Assembly: GCA_900318885.1 (NCBI GenBank)
Contig: ONMN01000003.1
Location: 112,094-176,093, forward strand
Source of the DNA: an uncultured Prevotellaceae bacterium
Lineage (GTDB): Bacteria; Bacteroidota; Bacteroidia; Bacteroidales; Bacteroidaceae
Reading direction: 5' to 3'
DNA: 64,000 nucleotides
In this document: positions 24,799 to 33,850 of the stretch, one piece after another
Position numbering within the stretch: position 1 is the stretch's first letter
Layout of the letters: every line of letters starts with the position of its first letter
Made by a program: the position numbers and the translations under genes
The notes under the pieces: model-generated
Told to the model about the DNA's origin: nothing
The model's database searches: none
What the model saw: the letters and a program-made list of their open reading frames with translations, nothing else

Positions 24799-24830
24799 AA
24801 GAGACTCCATCATCTGACGGAGCCTCTTTT
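24799..24830 (+). terminator. Terminator of the HU gene
   Basis: AAGAGaCTCC pairs with GGAGcCTCTT around a loop of about 10 nt and is followed by TTTTTTT. Confidence 0.85.
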
Positions 24831-24849
24831 TTTATCTTTACTGTTTGGA

Positions 24850-25647
24850 TTACTTAGGCTGCTTGCCGATGTAAGCCAAAATACCACCATCTACATACAA
24901 CACGTGACCATTGACAGCATCCGAGGCATGTGAAGCCAAGAACACAGCAGGGCCACCCAGCTCCTCTGGATCGAGCCAACGTCCGGCAGGCGTCTTAGCG
25001 CAGATGAACGAGTCGAACGGATGACGACTACCATCGGCTTGACGTTCGCGAAGAGGAGCCGTCTGTGGCGTAGCGATGTAACCTGGGCCAATGGCATTGC
25101 ACTGGATGTTATACTCACCATACTCTGAGCAGATGTTGCGGGTCAGCATCTTCAGACCACCCTTGGCGGCAGCGTAAGCCGAAACGGTCTCACGGCCCAA
25201 CTCAGACATCATCGAGCAGATATTGATAATCTTACCTTCACGACGCTCTATCATCTCAGGTATGACGGCTTTAGTCATGATGAACGGCCCCACAAGGTCA
25301 ATGTCGATGACCTGCTGGAACTCCTCGCGTGTCATCTCGTGCATGGGGATGCGCTTGATGATACCGGCATTGTTGACGAGGATATCGATATGACCCAGTT
25401 CCTTGCGGATGTCAGCAACCATCTTCTGTACGTCGGCCTCGTTGGTTACGTCACAGATATAGCCGTGAGCCTTGATGCCCTTAGCCTCATAGTCAGCCAG
25501 TGCCTTATCCATGTGTTCCTGTCCGCGACAGTTGAAAGCGATCTCCGCGCCAGCCTTGGCCAGTGCCTCAGCCATGGCGAAACCAATACCGTAGGCAGCA
25601 CCAGTCACCAGCGCCACTTTACCTTCTAATGAAAATAAATTTGTCAT
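24850..25647 (-). CDS. SDR-family dehydrogenase, gluconate 5-dehydrogenase / KduD type
   Basis: 265 aa, classical short-chain dehydrogenase. The cofactor motif is VTGAAYGIG (residues 15-23), with NNAG at about 92-95, the active-site Ser in INICSMMSELG and YAAAKGG with the catalytic Tyr-Lys. The tail VNGHVLYVDGGILAYIG is typical of the IdnO/KduD subgroup that interconverts 5-keto-gluconate or 2-keto-3-deoxygluconate-related sugars. The exact substrate is not certain and no sugar-acid genes lie beside it. It is transcribed downstream of tRNA-Gln on the same strand. Confidence 0.85.
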   Translation of the reverse strand: MTNLFSLEGKVALVTGAAYGIGFAMAEALAKAGAEIAFNCRGQEHMDKALADYEAKGIKAHGYICDVTNEADVQKMVADIRKELGHIDILVNNAGIIKRIPMHEMTREEFQQVIDIDLVGPFIMTKAVIPEMIERREGKIINICSMMSELGRETVSAYAAAKGGLKMLTRNICSEYGEYNIQCNAIGPGYIATPQTAPLRERQADGSRHPFDSFICAKTPAGRWLDPEELGGPAVFLASHASDAVNGHVLYVDGGILAYIGKQPK

Positions 25648-25680
25648 AATTGTAATGTTTTAGTAGTTGTCGTTTGTTTG

Positions 25681-25751
25681 TTGTCCAAGGCGGATTCGAA
25701 CCACCACAAACAGAACCAAAACCTGTTGTGCTACCATTACACCATTGGACA
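25681..25751 (-). tRNA. tRNA-Gln (anticodon TTG)
   Basis: A 71-nt minus-strand cloverleaf. The acceptor stem is TGTCCAA/TTGGACA, the anticodon loop TTTTGGT gives TTG (reads CAA), and the T-arm is GGCGG type with GGTTCGAATCC. CCA is not encoded. The SDR gene follows on the same strand. Confidence 0.92.
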
Positions 25752-25770
25752 TCCGTGCTATAAGCGGGTG

Positions 25771-25802
25771 CAAAGGTAAGAAATATTTGGCATTCCACCA
25801 AA
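25771..25802 (-). promoter_or_regulatory. tRNA-Gln promoter inside a palindrome
   Basis: On the minus strand, TTTG (25799-25802), 20 nt, then TACCTTTG (25771-25778). The spacer and -33 box coincide with a perfect 13-bp inverted repeat, AAGAAATATTTGG (25778-25790) and CCAAATATTTCTT (25798-25810). Confidence 0.7.
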
Positions 25803-25819
25803 TATTTCTTCACCTTTTA

Positions 25820-27115
25820 TTATTTTACTATCAACAGATAGTAGTTTTTCTTGCCCTTCTGGGCCAGAAGATACTTGCCGTCGATGAGGTCGTCGGAGGT
25901 AACAGGACGATTCTGGTCGGTGAGCTTCTCCTTGTTCAGCGAGACACCACCACCCTGCACCATCTTACGCATCTCGCCCTTCGAGGGGAAGACGGGAGCG
26001 ACGGTGGTAAAGAGCTCGATGGCAGGCTGACCCAGCTGGTCTTTGGAGATCTCGAACTGAGGCACGCCGTCGAAGACATCGAGGAATGTCTGCTCGTCAA
26101 GTTTCTCCAGTCCCTCCTTGGTTGCCTTGCCAAACAGCAGGCTGCTGGCCTCAATAGCAGCGTCGAGGGCCTCACGTGAGTGTACCATGACGGTAACCTC
26201 CTCAGCCAGACGCTTCTGCAGCACGCGACGACCAGGATCCTGCTTATGTTCTTCAACGAGAGCATCGATAACATCCTTTTCCAAAGAGGTGAATATCTTG
26301 ATATACTTTTCGGCATCGTCATCGCTGACATTCAGCCAGAACTGATAGAACTTATACGGTGTGGTGCGCTTGGGGTCGAGCCAGATGTTTCCAGACTCGG
26401 TCTTACCAAACTTCTTACCATCGCTCTTAGTAATCAGCGGACATGTCAGAGCAAAGGCCTCATTCTCGTAACCCAGCGTACGACGGATGAGCTCAGTACC
26501 CGTGGTGATATTACCCCACTGGTCGTTACCGCCTAACTGGAGCTTACAGTTCTTATGCTGGTAGAGGTACAGGAAGTCGTAACCCTGCAGCAACTGATAG
26601 GTAAACTCCGTGAACGACAGGCCGTCGCGGGCTGTACCATTGAGACGCTGCTGCACACTATCTTTCGCCATCATATAGTTGACAGTGATGTGCTTACCCA
26701 CCTCACGGGCGAAGTCCAGGAAGGTGAAGTCCTTCATCCAATCGTAGTTGTTGACCATCTCTGCAGCATTCTCGTCCTTCGACTCGAAGTCAAGGAACTT
26801 AGACACCTGCTGCTTGATACACTCCTGGTTGTGACGCAGGGTTTCTTCGTTCAGCAGATTACGCTCCTGCGACTTACCACTGGGGTCGCCAATCATACCC
26901 GTAGCACCACCTACGAGGATGATGGGCTTGTGACCACAACGCTGCAAGTGGCGCAACATCATAATACCACAAAGGTGACCGATGTGCAATGAGTCGGCCG
27001 TGGGGTCAGTACCCAGATAGGCTGTCACCATCTCCTTCTGGAGTAACTCTTCCGTACCTGGCATCATCTGTGCCAGCATTCCGCGCCAGCGGAGTTCTTC
27101 TACAAAATTCTTCAT
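25820..27115 (-). CDS. tyrS: Tyrosyl-tRNA synthetase
   Basis: 431 aa, class I synthetase charging tRNA-Tyr. The HIGH motif is SLHIGHL (44-47), the tyrosine-binding region is [14 protein letters not shown] with [12 protein letters not shown], and the KMSKS equivalent is KFGKTESG. The C-terminal S4-like RNA-binding domain is at about 360-431 ([17 protein letters not shown]). It is downstream of the yidD/rnpA cluster on the same strand, separated by 66 bp largely made of a 9-bp tandem array. Confidence 0.96.
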   Translation of the reverse strand: MKNFVEELRWRGMLAQMMPGTEELLQKEMVTAYLGTDPTADSLHIGHLCGIMMLRHLQRCGHKPIILVGGATGMIGDPSGKSQERNLLNEETLRHNQECIKQQVSKFLDFESKDENAAEMVNNYDWMKDFTFLDFAREVGKHITVNYMMAKDSVQQRLNGTARDGLSFTEFTYQLLQGYDFLYLYQHKNCKLQLGGNDQWGNITTGTELIRRTLGYENEAFALTCPLITKSDGKKFGKTESGNIWLDPKRTTPYKFYQFWLNVSDDDAEKYIKIFTSLEKDVIDALVEEHKQDPGRRVLQKRLAEEVTVMVHSREALDAAIEASSLLFGKATKEGLEKLDEQTFLDVFDGVPQFEISKDQLGQPAIELFTTVAPVFPSKGEMRKMVQGGGVSLNKEKLTDQNRPVTSDDLIDGKYLLAQKGKKNYYLLIVK

Positions 27116-27136
27116 ATATTATCTTTTTTCGTTATT

Positions 27137-27181
27137 ATTCTAGATATTCTATATAATCTAGATGGTCTAGATTAAACTAGA
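27137..27181 (-). repeat. 9-bp TCTAGAT-type tandem array between yidD and tyrS
   Basis: Five 9-bp units (27137, 27146, 27155, 27164, 27173) with core ATTCTAGAT run up to the base before the yidD stop codon. It has the same TCTAGA core as the array at 19079-19105. Confidence 0.7.
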
Positions 27182-27424
27182 CTAGGGCACTGGGTCATAC
27201 CCGCTGCCGCCCCAAGGATTACACCGCAAGATACGCCAAATGGCCAGATAGAGTCCCTTAAAGGGTCCATGCTTCATGATGGCCTGACGGGCATACTCTG
27301 AGCAGGTGGGCGTAAAGCGACACGAGGGGCCGAGCAATGGCGATATGCAGATTTGATAGAACCGAATGGGCAATACCAACAACCATACCAATGGACGCGA
27401 TATGTAATACCACAGGGCTTTCAT
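27182..27424 (-). CDS. yidD: Membrane protein insertion efficiency factor YidD
   Basis: 80 aa. An N-terminal amphipathic/membrane helix is followed by the signature [19 protein letters not shown] and [11 protein letters not shown], with the conserved Cys pair. It assists YidC-dependent membrane insertion. It overlaps the stop of rnpA by 4 nt, the usual rnpA-yidD arrangement. Confidence 0.93.
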   Translation of the reverse strand: MKALWYYISRPLVWLLVLPIRFYQICISPLLGPSCRFTPTCSEYARQAIMKHGPFKGLYLAIWRILRCNPWGGSGYDPVP

Positions 27425-27840
27425 AACTTCTCTGCCACTCGTTGCATCAGACTTACCACACGCGACTCGACATGCTGTGAAGGATAATGCTCGTCCGATA
27501 ACCAGATAAAAGCCAACAGCAATTGTTCTTGCTCAGCCAATGCCTCATACAACAACTGTTTGTGCTGACGGAAGGCTTCACGAACCTGACGCTTGATGCG
27601 ATTACGGTCTACCGCATGCTTGAAGTGTTTCTTAGGAACACTAACAAGTACTTGGACCGGGGCATCGTCTCGCGCGCGAACCTTTTTTATATAGACCGCT
27701 CTCAGCGGATAAGCAGCCATCGACTGGCTCCCTCGTGACTCCAGACCCTGCTTTGCTGGACAGGCGCCAAAGAGCGTATCTATCAGTTTCCGACTGACCA
27801 TGCGCTCCCGCTTCTGGAAACTAGGAGCAATCGATGTCAT
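27421..27840 (-). CDS. rnpA: Ribonuclease P protein component
   Basis: 139 aa, basic. The N-terminal [15 protein letters not shown] and the RNR signature [14 protein letters not shown] are the hallmark of RnpA, which helps the RNase P RNA bind pre-tRNA for 5' maturation. It is 14 nt downstream of hemD and overlaps yidD by 4 nt. The sequence between residues 25 and 50 is longer than in E. coli, common in Bacteroidetes. Confidence 0.93.
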   Translation of the reverse strand: MTSIAPSFQKRERMVSRKLIDTLFGACPAKQGLESRGSQSMAAYPLRAVYIKKVRARDDAPVQVLVSVPKKHFKHAVDRNRIKRQVREAFRQHKQLLYEALAEQEQLLLAFIWLSDEHYPSQHVESRVVSLMQRVAEKL

Positions 27841-27854
27841 GAACGTCTTATTGC

Positions 27855-28604
27855 TTAATCTTGGGTTTCGAGCAGATAATGCTGCAGGGCACCAGTCATT
27901 GAAGGATACTTCTCGGTAGGTGCCTCAAGGTCGAGACGCAGACCAGCCTCGCGCGCTGCTTTTGCAGTGGCAGGTCCGAAAGTAGCAATGGCGATGTCTC
28001 CCTGCTTGAAATTGGGGAAATTCTTAGTCAGTGCCTCAATACCAGCAGGACTGAAGAAGATCAGCATATCGTAATCGAATGTCTTGACCTCCTCAGGAGT
28101 GAAATCGTTGCTGACAGTGCGATACATCACACACTCAGTATGGTTCAGCTTCTTGGCATCAAGCATCTGGGCAATCGTGTCATTGTGAACATCGCTCATG
28201 GGAACAAGATACTTCTCATTCTTGTGCTTGGCCATCGTGGGAATAAGGTCGTCAATTTTGCCCGTCGTGCCAAAGAATACCTTACGTTTGCGATACTGTA
28301 CATATTTCTGGATATACAACGAAATAGTCTCGGTAACACAGAAGTACTTCATATCCTCAGGAATGGCCAGACGCATCTCCTTGGCCAGCGTGAAGAAATG
28401 ATCGATTGCATGACGCGAGGTAAAGACAATGGCTGTATGTTCAAGAATACTGACTTTCTGCGTACGGAATTCCTTGGCAGAAATACCCTCCACCTTAATG
28501 AAAGGACGGAACACAAGCTCCACGTCAAATTTTTCAGCGATATCAAAATACGGTGACTTTTCACTTGACGGTTTGGGCTGTGAGACCAAAATCTTCTTTA
28601 TCAT
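27855..28604 (-). CDS. hemD: Uroporphyrinogen-III synthase
   Basis: 249 aa in two Rossmann-like lobes. IVFTSRHAIDHFF (residues 58-70) and LIFFSPAGIEALTKNF (at about 180-195) are the typical HemD segments, and IATFGPATAKAAREAGL follows in the second lobe. It closes hydroxymethylbilane to uroporphyrinogen III in tetrapyrrole synthesis. No other heme genes are adjacent. The link with the DUF4271 protein upstream is a recurring Bacteroidetes order as I recall it. Confidence 0.85.
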   Translation of the reverse strand: MIKKILVSQPKPSSEKSPYFDIAEKFDVELVFRPFIKVEGISAKEFRTQKVSILEHTAIVFTSRHAIDHFFTLAKEMRLAIPEDMKYFCVTETISLYIQKYVQYRKRKVFFGTTGKIDDLIPTMAKHKNEKYLVPMSDVHNDTIAQMLDAKKLNHTECVMYRTVSNDFTPEEVKTFDYDMLIFFSPAGIEALTKNFPNFKQGDIAIATFGPATAKAAREAGLRLDLEAPTEKYPSMTGALQHYLLETQD

Positions 28605-28610
28605 TTTGTC

Positions 28611-29585
28611 TTAAAAATTTATTTTCAAACTATTTGTCGTATACACCATCGCTACCCAGAAAAGGAGCAAAGGGATGATTTCGAGGGTGCAAAAGTACAA
28701 AATAATCTGCAATTTAACGACACTTTGACGAAAAAAGATGAGGAAACACTTAAAAAGTACTAGAATTTTAACGATTATCAATACAATTACGACATAAATT
28801 GCCGCACTTTGAATGGACAAGCCAAAATAAGCCCATAATATAAAGACTGGAAAGAACAACATACCTTCCATCGAATAGATGTATAGGAACGACTTCAACC
28901 ATTGTCGGTTCTTTTTACCATCGAAAAACACTCTATTAACCAAGGAATATAGCAGTATCTTAGACAGGAAATAAGCAGAAGAAATGGCCAGTAAAATGGC
29001 TATCAGGGTGTATTGCGAGGAGAGGATGTAAGTATCGCTGATTGTATTGAGAGCATAAAAATAGAATAATAGTGCTATTAACAGACAGTTTAAGAAGCCG
29101 AGGAACGTCTGAAACCGAATCTCCACGGCCGTCTCAGTAATCTCCGTCAGACCCTCCCGATGGGTACTAAAGAAATTCTTCGTCTGGCGAATAATAAACT
29201 GACGCGTATTGGAGAAGGCTATGACAGCCATCACGAATAGCACCAACAATAGGGATGTAATGATATCATCATTATGGATGTTATAGGGTATAGACATACC
29301 CGTCACACCATAGCGACCTCCCGGCAGTTCCGGATGAAACATGGAATCCTTCGAGAAGAATCCCTCACGATAGTATTGTGGCAACTGTACATCAAGCATG
29401 TTATGCCCTTTGTCGTGCCCTGGCAAATGGAGCGTGTCGGGGCGTGTGCTCCACCGAATCTCAGAGGCCTTAAAACGCGACTGCACAGCAGAATCCTGCT
29501 GTGCGGGCGTTGCATTACGCGGCAGCCAACTGATGACCATGCCTGGCGTTAGGACAATATGATGCTGGACGACAGAGTCGTTCAT
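28611..29585 (-). CDS. DUF4271 domain membrane protein
   Basis: 324 aa. A soluble N-terminal part of about 110 residues is followed by six to seven hydrophobic helices, including [35 protein letters not shown] and [20 protein letters not shown]. This matches the Bacteroidetes DUF4271 group that often precedes hemD. Its ATG overlaps the metK stop in ATGA, so it is coupled to metK. Function unknown. Confidence 0.8.
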   Translation of the reverse strand: MNDSVVQHHIVLTPGMVISWLPRNATPAQQDSAVQSRFKASEIRWSTRPDTLHLPGHDKGHNMLDVQLPQYYREGFFSKDSMFHPELPGGRYGVTGMSIPYNIHNDDIITSLLLVLFVMAVIAFSNTRQFIIRQTKNFFSTHREGLTEITETAVEIRFQTFLGFLNCLLIALLFYFYALNTISDTYILSSQYTLIAILLAISSAYFLSKILLYSLVNRVFFDGKKNRQWLKSFLYIYSMEGMLFFPVFILWAYFGLSIQSAAIYVVIVLIIVKILVLFKCFLIFFRQSVVKLQIILYFCTLEIIPLLLFWVAMVYTTNSLKINF

Positions 29586-30838
29586 AATCCAAATGCTCGT
29601 TTGATATCGTCTACCCTATCCAGTTTTTCCCATGTAAACAGCTCCACATCGATGGTCTTGGTCTCGTGATAACGGCTGGTGAATGTTTTCTTCACAACCT
29701 CACACTTACGACCCATGTGGCCATAGGCTGCAGTCTCCAGATACATCGGCTGACGCAGTTTCAACGTACGCTCGATGGATTTAGGACGAAGGTCGAAAAG
29801 CTGTTCTATCTTCTGTGCAATCTCACCATCCGACATCTGTACGTGCGAACGGCCATAAGTGTTCACATAGATATTCATGGGTTTGGCCACACCAATGGCA
29901 TAGCTCACCTGTACCAGCATCTCGTCGGCAACACCGGCAGCTACCATATTCTTGGCAATGTGGCGGGCTGCATAGGCTGCCGAACGGTCAACCTTCGAGG
30001 AGTCCTTACCCGAGAAGGCGCCGCCACCATGGGCTCCCTTGCCGCCATATGTATCGACAATGATCTTGCGACCCGTCAGTCCTGTATCACCATGAGGGCC
30101 GCCAATGACGAATTTACCCGTTGGATTGACATAATATTTGATATCGTTGCCGAACAAAGCTAACACTTTTTCCGAATGAATCTTGGCCTTGACACGCGGA
30201 ATGAGGATATTTATCACGTCATCATGGATGGTCTGTAACATCGCATCGTCAGCGGCAAACTCATCATGCTGGGTAGATACCACGATAGTGTCTATACGCT
30301 CGGGGATACCAGCGTCACTATACTGCACGGTCACCTGACTCTTTGCGTCCGGACGCAAATAGGTCATCACTTTGCCTTCCTTGCGGATTTCGGCCAAAGT
30401 ACTCATAATGAGATGTGCCAAATCGAGCGAGACTGGCATCAGGCTCTCCGTTTCGTTGGTGGCATAACCGAACATCATACCCTGGTCTCCAGCACCCTGC
30501 TCTTCCTCATCGCCATTATCCACACCGCGATTGATGTCTTCGCTCTGTTCGTGGATAGCAGTCAGAATACCACAGGAGTTACCGTCGAACTGATATTCGG
30601 CCTTCGTATACCCAATTTTCTTTATCGTGTTACGGGCAATGGTCTGGAGGTCGATATACACCTCGCTGCGCACCTCACCCATGATGACTACCTGACCAGT
30701 GGTGACAAACGACTCACATGCCACGCGGGCATATGGGTCGTAAGCCAGAAACTGGTCTAGTATCGCGTCAGAAATCTGGTCGGCCACTTTATCGGGATGG
30801 CCCTCAGACACAGATTCTGATGAAAACAAATAACTCAT
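29582..30838 (-). CDS. metK: S-adenosylmethionine synthetase
   Basis: 418 aa. It contains [21 protein letters not shown] at the N-terminus, [12 protein letters not shown] (the ATP-binding hexapeptide region) and [20 protein letters not shown] (P-loop-like). It makes AdoMet from methionine and ATP. It supplies AdoMet for methyltransferases, HsdM and RsmA in this window among them. It lies in a minus-strand run M16 - metK - DUF4271 - hemD - rnpA - yidD; the spacer to the M16 gene consists of four 8-bp repeats. Confidence 0.97.
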   Translation of the reverse strand: MSYLFSSESVSEGHPDKVADQISDAILDQFLAYDPYARVACESFVTTGQVVIMGEVRSEVYIDLQTIARNTIKKIGYTKAEYQFDGNSCGILTAIHEQSEDINRGVDNGDEEEQGAGDQGMMFGYATNETESLMPVSLDLAHLIMSTLAEIRKEGKVMTYLRPDAKSQVTVQYSDAGIPERIDTIVVSTQHDEFAADDAMLQTIHDDVINILIPRVKAKIHSEKVLALFGNDIKYYVNPTGKFVIGGPHGDTGLTGRKIIVDTYGGKGAHGGGAFSGKDSSKVDRSAAYAARHIAKNMVAAGVADEMLVQVSYAIGVAKPMNIYVNTYGRSHVQMSDGEIAQKIEQLFDLRPKSIERTLKLRQPMYLETAAYGHMGRKCEVVKKTFTSRYHETKTIDVELFTWEKLDRVDDIKRAFGL

Positions 30839-30842
30839 TCAG

Positions 30843-30874
30843 TTTACTCTTTTACCTTTTTACTTTTTTACCTT
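30843..30874 (-). repeat. 8-bp tandem array filling the spacer between the M16 gene and metK
   Basis: Four units (TTTACTCT, TTTACCTT, TTTACTTT, TTTACCTT on the plus strand) at 30843, 30851, 30859 and 30867 occupy nearly the whole 35-bp spacer, from 5 bp before the metK ATG to the M16 stop. Confidence 0.75.
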
Positions 30875-33690
30875 TATTCCGCAGGCATCATGATGATTTC
30901 TGCACGGTTGCCTGCCTTCAACAATTCCTTGACAAAGGCTGCGAGGCTTTCCACTGTCTGGGCATTGACCAGCTTCTCGTAATCAGTATGGAAGTCCAGT
31001 CCGTACTTACGCCAAGTATTGATGCGACCCAGCCAATAGTTGTTCTGTTTCAGCTGATCGCCGTGATTCTTCAGCATATACTCCTTCACCTTCACCAACT
31101 TGTCGGCATCGCAGGTCTTGGTCATTGCCTCGACCTCATCGCGAAGAATCAGAACGGCAGTGTCGGCCTTCTCAGGTTTCATGGGACAGTAGGCAAGCAC
31201 CTGTGCCTCAGATCCGAAGTCATTACGGCTGAGACCAGACTGTGCCACTACGGTATAAGCAGCACTTGCATCCTCACGGATCTTCTTCAAATACTCCATA
31301 CTCAGAATCTGTCCAACCATATCAGCCTTGACGGCATTCTCCAAAGTATAAGGAATATTCTTTGAATGCCAAACCATAACAGCAATAGCCTTTGGCGTCT
31401 CTGCCCTATGCTTGAAGTTGTTGACGACAACGCCCTTGAAGTCCGTCGATACATCCTTGCTCTTCACCACGTCACCCTTGGCAGGCAGCGCAGCCAGATA
31501 CTGCTCGATGAGCGGACGGATGGCAGCCTCGTCATAGTTACCAATGATGGTAAAGGTGAAAGCTGCAGCATTGGCTGTGCGCTCCTTGGCAATTTCAAGA
31601 ATACGGTCGTAGTTCACGTTGGGAAGGTCAGCAACGTCAAGGCTCTTGAAACGTGGATTGTTGCAGGTCAACGTGGCAATCAATGAATCACTGAACACAG
31701 CCTCAGGCTGCAACAGACGGTTCTTCAAGGCTACCTCAACAGTCTGCATCAGGTTGTCATACGATTTCTGATCCTTGGCAATATTGGTGAAATAGAGATA
31801 TACCAGCTGCAACATAGCTTCGACGTCCTTCGGCGTAGAGCTACCATTGACATACTGGCGGTTGTCATCCATAGAGAGTGATGCACTGGCAATCTTACCA
31901 GCCATAGCCTTCTCCAGCTCGGTGTGCGAGAAATTGCCCAAACCACTGGCCTCAACAACATCGCCGAACATCTTGATATTGGCATAGTCCTTCTCGCCAT
32001 AAAGTGCAGAGCCACCAAATCCTTCGCCGCGCAACAGCACCTGGTCCTTCTTCAGGTCAGTCTGCTTCAGCACGACAGTCGCACCGTTCGACAGTGTCAG
32101 TTCAGTATATCCAAAGAGGTCGTTCTTCGTTTCCTTCACGATAGAACCCTTCTGGGGAAGTTCTGTCATCAGGGGCTCATCCTTCACATTGTCCACGTAA
32201 GCCTCAATTTGAGCAGTACGGGCTGTGGCAATAGCCTTCTTCAGGCCATCCTCAGTAGGATATACGGCACCGTCCTTCTCATTGTTGAAGTTCAATACCA
32301 CCAGATTGGTGTCGTTTTCCGAGAAGAGCTCCTTCATTACCATATTGACACCCTCCAGCGGCAACATGGGCAACAATTGCTTCATGGTCTGGTGCGTGAA
32401 ATCAATACTGGGGATAGGCTCGTTGTCCAGGAAGTTCTGCACATACTGGTTGACAAACTGGCTATTATAGCGCTTGTCCTTGTTGGAGTACTGCTTGTCG
32501 AGATTGCTCTCGTAGTTAGCCTTAAAACGGTTGTATTCAGTGGCAGTGAAACCAAACTCAGCAGCACGACGGGCTTCAGTGAGAGCAGCTGTGAGGGCAG
32601 CCTCCATCTGGCCATCCTTAGGAACAACATCCACTCCGAAAGCATCTACCGTACGTGACAGCAGATAGGTTCCGTCTCCTACATTAGCCTGCAGGAACGG
32701 GCTTTCCGGCTTCTCGGCATACTCCCTCAGTCGGTCGTTCAGCATGGTAATGGCAGCGTCCTTCATATAGTCGGCCAACAGATAAGCCATAGAGCTCTTC
32801 AGCGAGTCGGGGAAAGTCTCGTGCTTCATCATCACCGATACCATATTGATTCGCTGCTCCTTGTCCTTATCAATAACGACAATAGGTTCGTTGTTGTCGG
32901 GAACGGGTTCGGCAGTCACTAGTGCACGATTCTTGGGCAACTTGATGGGACCGAACAGCGTCTTGATCTTCTGCTCAATCTTGTCGACATCCACATCACC
33001 AACGATGATGATACCCTGGTTGTCTGGACGATACCACTTCTCATAGTAAGCCTGCAGGAAGGGGCGCTCGAAATTGTCGATAATCTCCATCAGTCCGATA
33101 GGCATACGATAACCGTACTTCGAACCAGGATAGAGCTTCGGCAGGTCGCGCTCCAGCATACGCATCTGGGCACTGGTGCGCAGACGCCATTCCTCATGAA
33201 TTACACCACGCTCCTTCTCAATCTCCTCCTGTTCCAACGTCAGGCCGTCAGCCCAGTCATAAAGGATGAGCATACATGAGTCGATGATGCCCTCGCGCGT
33301 CGTGGGTACATTACTTATATTATATACTGTCTGGTCAATACTGGTATAGGCGTTCAGGTCGGTACCAAACTTGATACCCACACTCTCACACCAGCGCAAC
33401 AGCTCATTGCCTTTGAAGTGCTTTGAACCATTGAAGGCCATGTGTTCCAGGAAATGAGCCAGACCACGCTGGTCGTCGTTCTCCTGAATGGAACCCACAC
33501 GCTGTGCAATGTAGAACTCTGCACGGTTCTCAGGCCAGTTGTTGTAACGAATGTAATAAGTCAGTCCATTGTCCAGTTTACCCATACGAACATCGGGGTC
33601 AACGGGAATCGGCGGCATCATCTCCTGTGCCACCATTGCTGTCGTGCCGAACAACATCAGCGCAGCCATCAACAATTTCTTCAATTTCAT
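30874..33690 (-). CDS. Periplasmic M16 family zinc peptidase
   Basis: 938 aa from the ATG at 33690, which begins a signal peptide (MKLKKLLMAALMLFGTTAMVAQ); the longer frame upstream crosses the -7 box TAACTTTG at 33724-33731. It has two M16 halves: the N-terminal active half holds the inverted zinc motif LAHFLEHMAFNG with the distal Glu in EEIEKERGVIHEEW. The C-terminal half is inactive, with AAFTFTIIGNYDEAAIRPLI. Such pitrilysin-like proteases degrade peptides in the periplasm. The gene leads the metK cluster. Confidence 0.9.
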   Translation of the reverse strand: MKLKKLLMAALMLFGTTAMVAQEMMPPIPVDPDVRMGKLDNGLTYYIRYNNWPENRAEFYIAQRVGSIQENDDQRGLAHFLEHMAFNGSKHFKGNELLRWCESVGIKFGTDLNAYTSIDQTVYNISNVPTTREGIIDSCMLILYDWADGLTLEQEEIEKERGVIHEEWRLRTSAQMRMLERDLPKLYPGSKYGYRMPIGLMEIIDNFERPFLQAYYEKWYRPDNQGIIIVGDVDVDKIEQKIKTLFGPIKLPKNRALVTAEPVPDNNEPIVVIDKDKEQRINMVSVMMKHETFPDSLKSSMAYLLADYMKDAAITMLNDRLREYAEKPESPFLQANVGDGTYLLSRTVDAFGVDVVPKDGQMEAALTAALTEARRAAEFGFTATEYNRFKANYESNLDKQYSNKDKRYNSQFVNQYVQNFLDNEPIPSIDFTHQTMKQLLPMLPLEGVNMVMKELFSENDTNLVVLNFNNEKDGAVYPTEDGLKKAIATARTAQIEAYVDNVKDEPLMTELPQKGSIVKETKNDLFGYTELTLSNGATVVLKQTDLKKDQVLLRGEGFGGSALYGEKDYANIKMFGDVVEASGLGNFSHTELEKAMAGKIASASLSMDDNRQYVNGSSTPKDVEAMLQLVYLYFTNIAKDQKSYDNLMQTVEVALKNRLLQPEAVFSDSLIATLTCNNPRFKSLDVADLPNVNYDRILEIAKERTANAAAFTFTIIGNYDEAAIRPLIEQYLAALPAKGDVVKSKDVSTDFKGVVVNNFKHRAETPKAIAVMVWHSKNIPYTLENAVKADMVGQILSMEYLKKIREDASAAYTVVAQSGLSRNDFGSEAQVLAYCPMKPEKADTAVLILRDEVEAMTKTCDADKLVKVKEYMLKNHGDQLKQNNYWLGRINTWRKYGLDFHTDYEKLVNAQTVESLAAFVKELLKAGNRAEIIMMPAE

Positions 33691-33788
33691 TTTACCTTGG
33701 TTTAAAAGTGGAAAAATCGGATGCAAAGTTAAGAAATATTCCTCAATCACGGGTAAGAATCTCAGTTTATTATGTTTTTTTTACTATT

Positions 33789-33822
33789 AAGGTGGCACTT
33801 CTTCTGGAGAAATGCCACCTTA
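33789..33822. terminator. Hairpin between the TonB receptor and M16 genes
   Basis: TTAAGGTGGCA pairs with TGCCACCTTA, with internal mismatches and a small loop (33789-33822). The T-run is weak on both sides. It lies past the end of the receptor gene on the minus strand and is its likely terminator. Confidence 0.55.
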
Positions 33823-33850
33823 TTATAATTAATAAACACTCTACCCTAGT

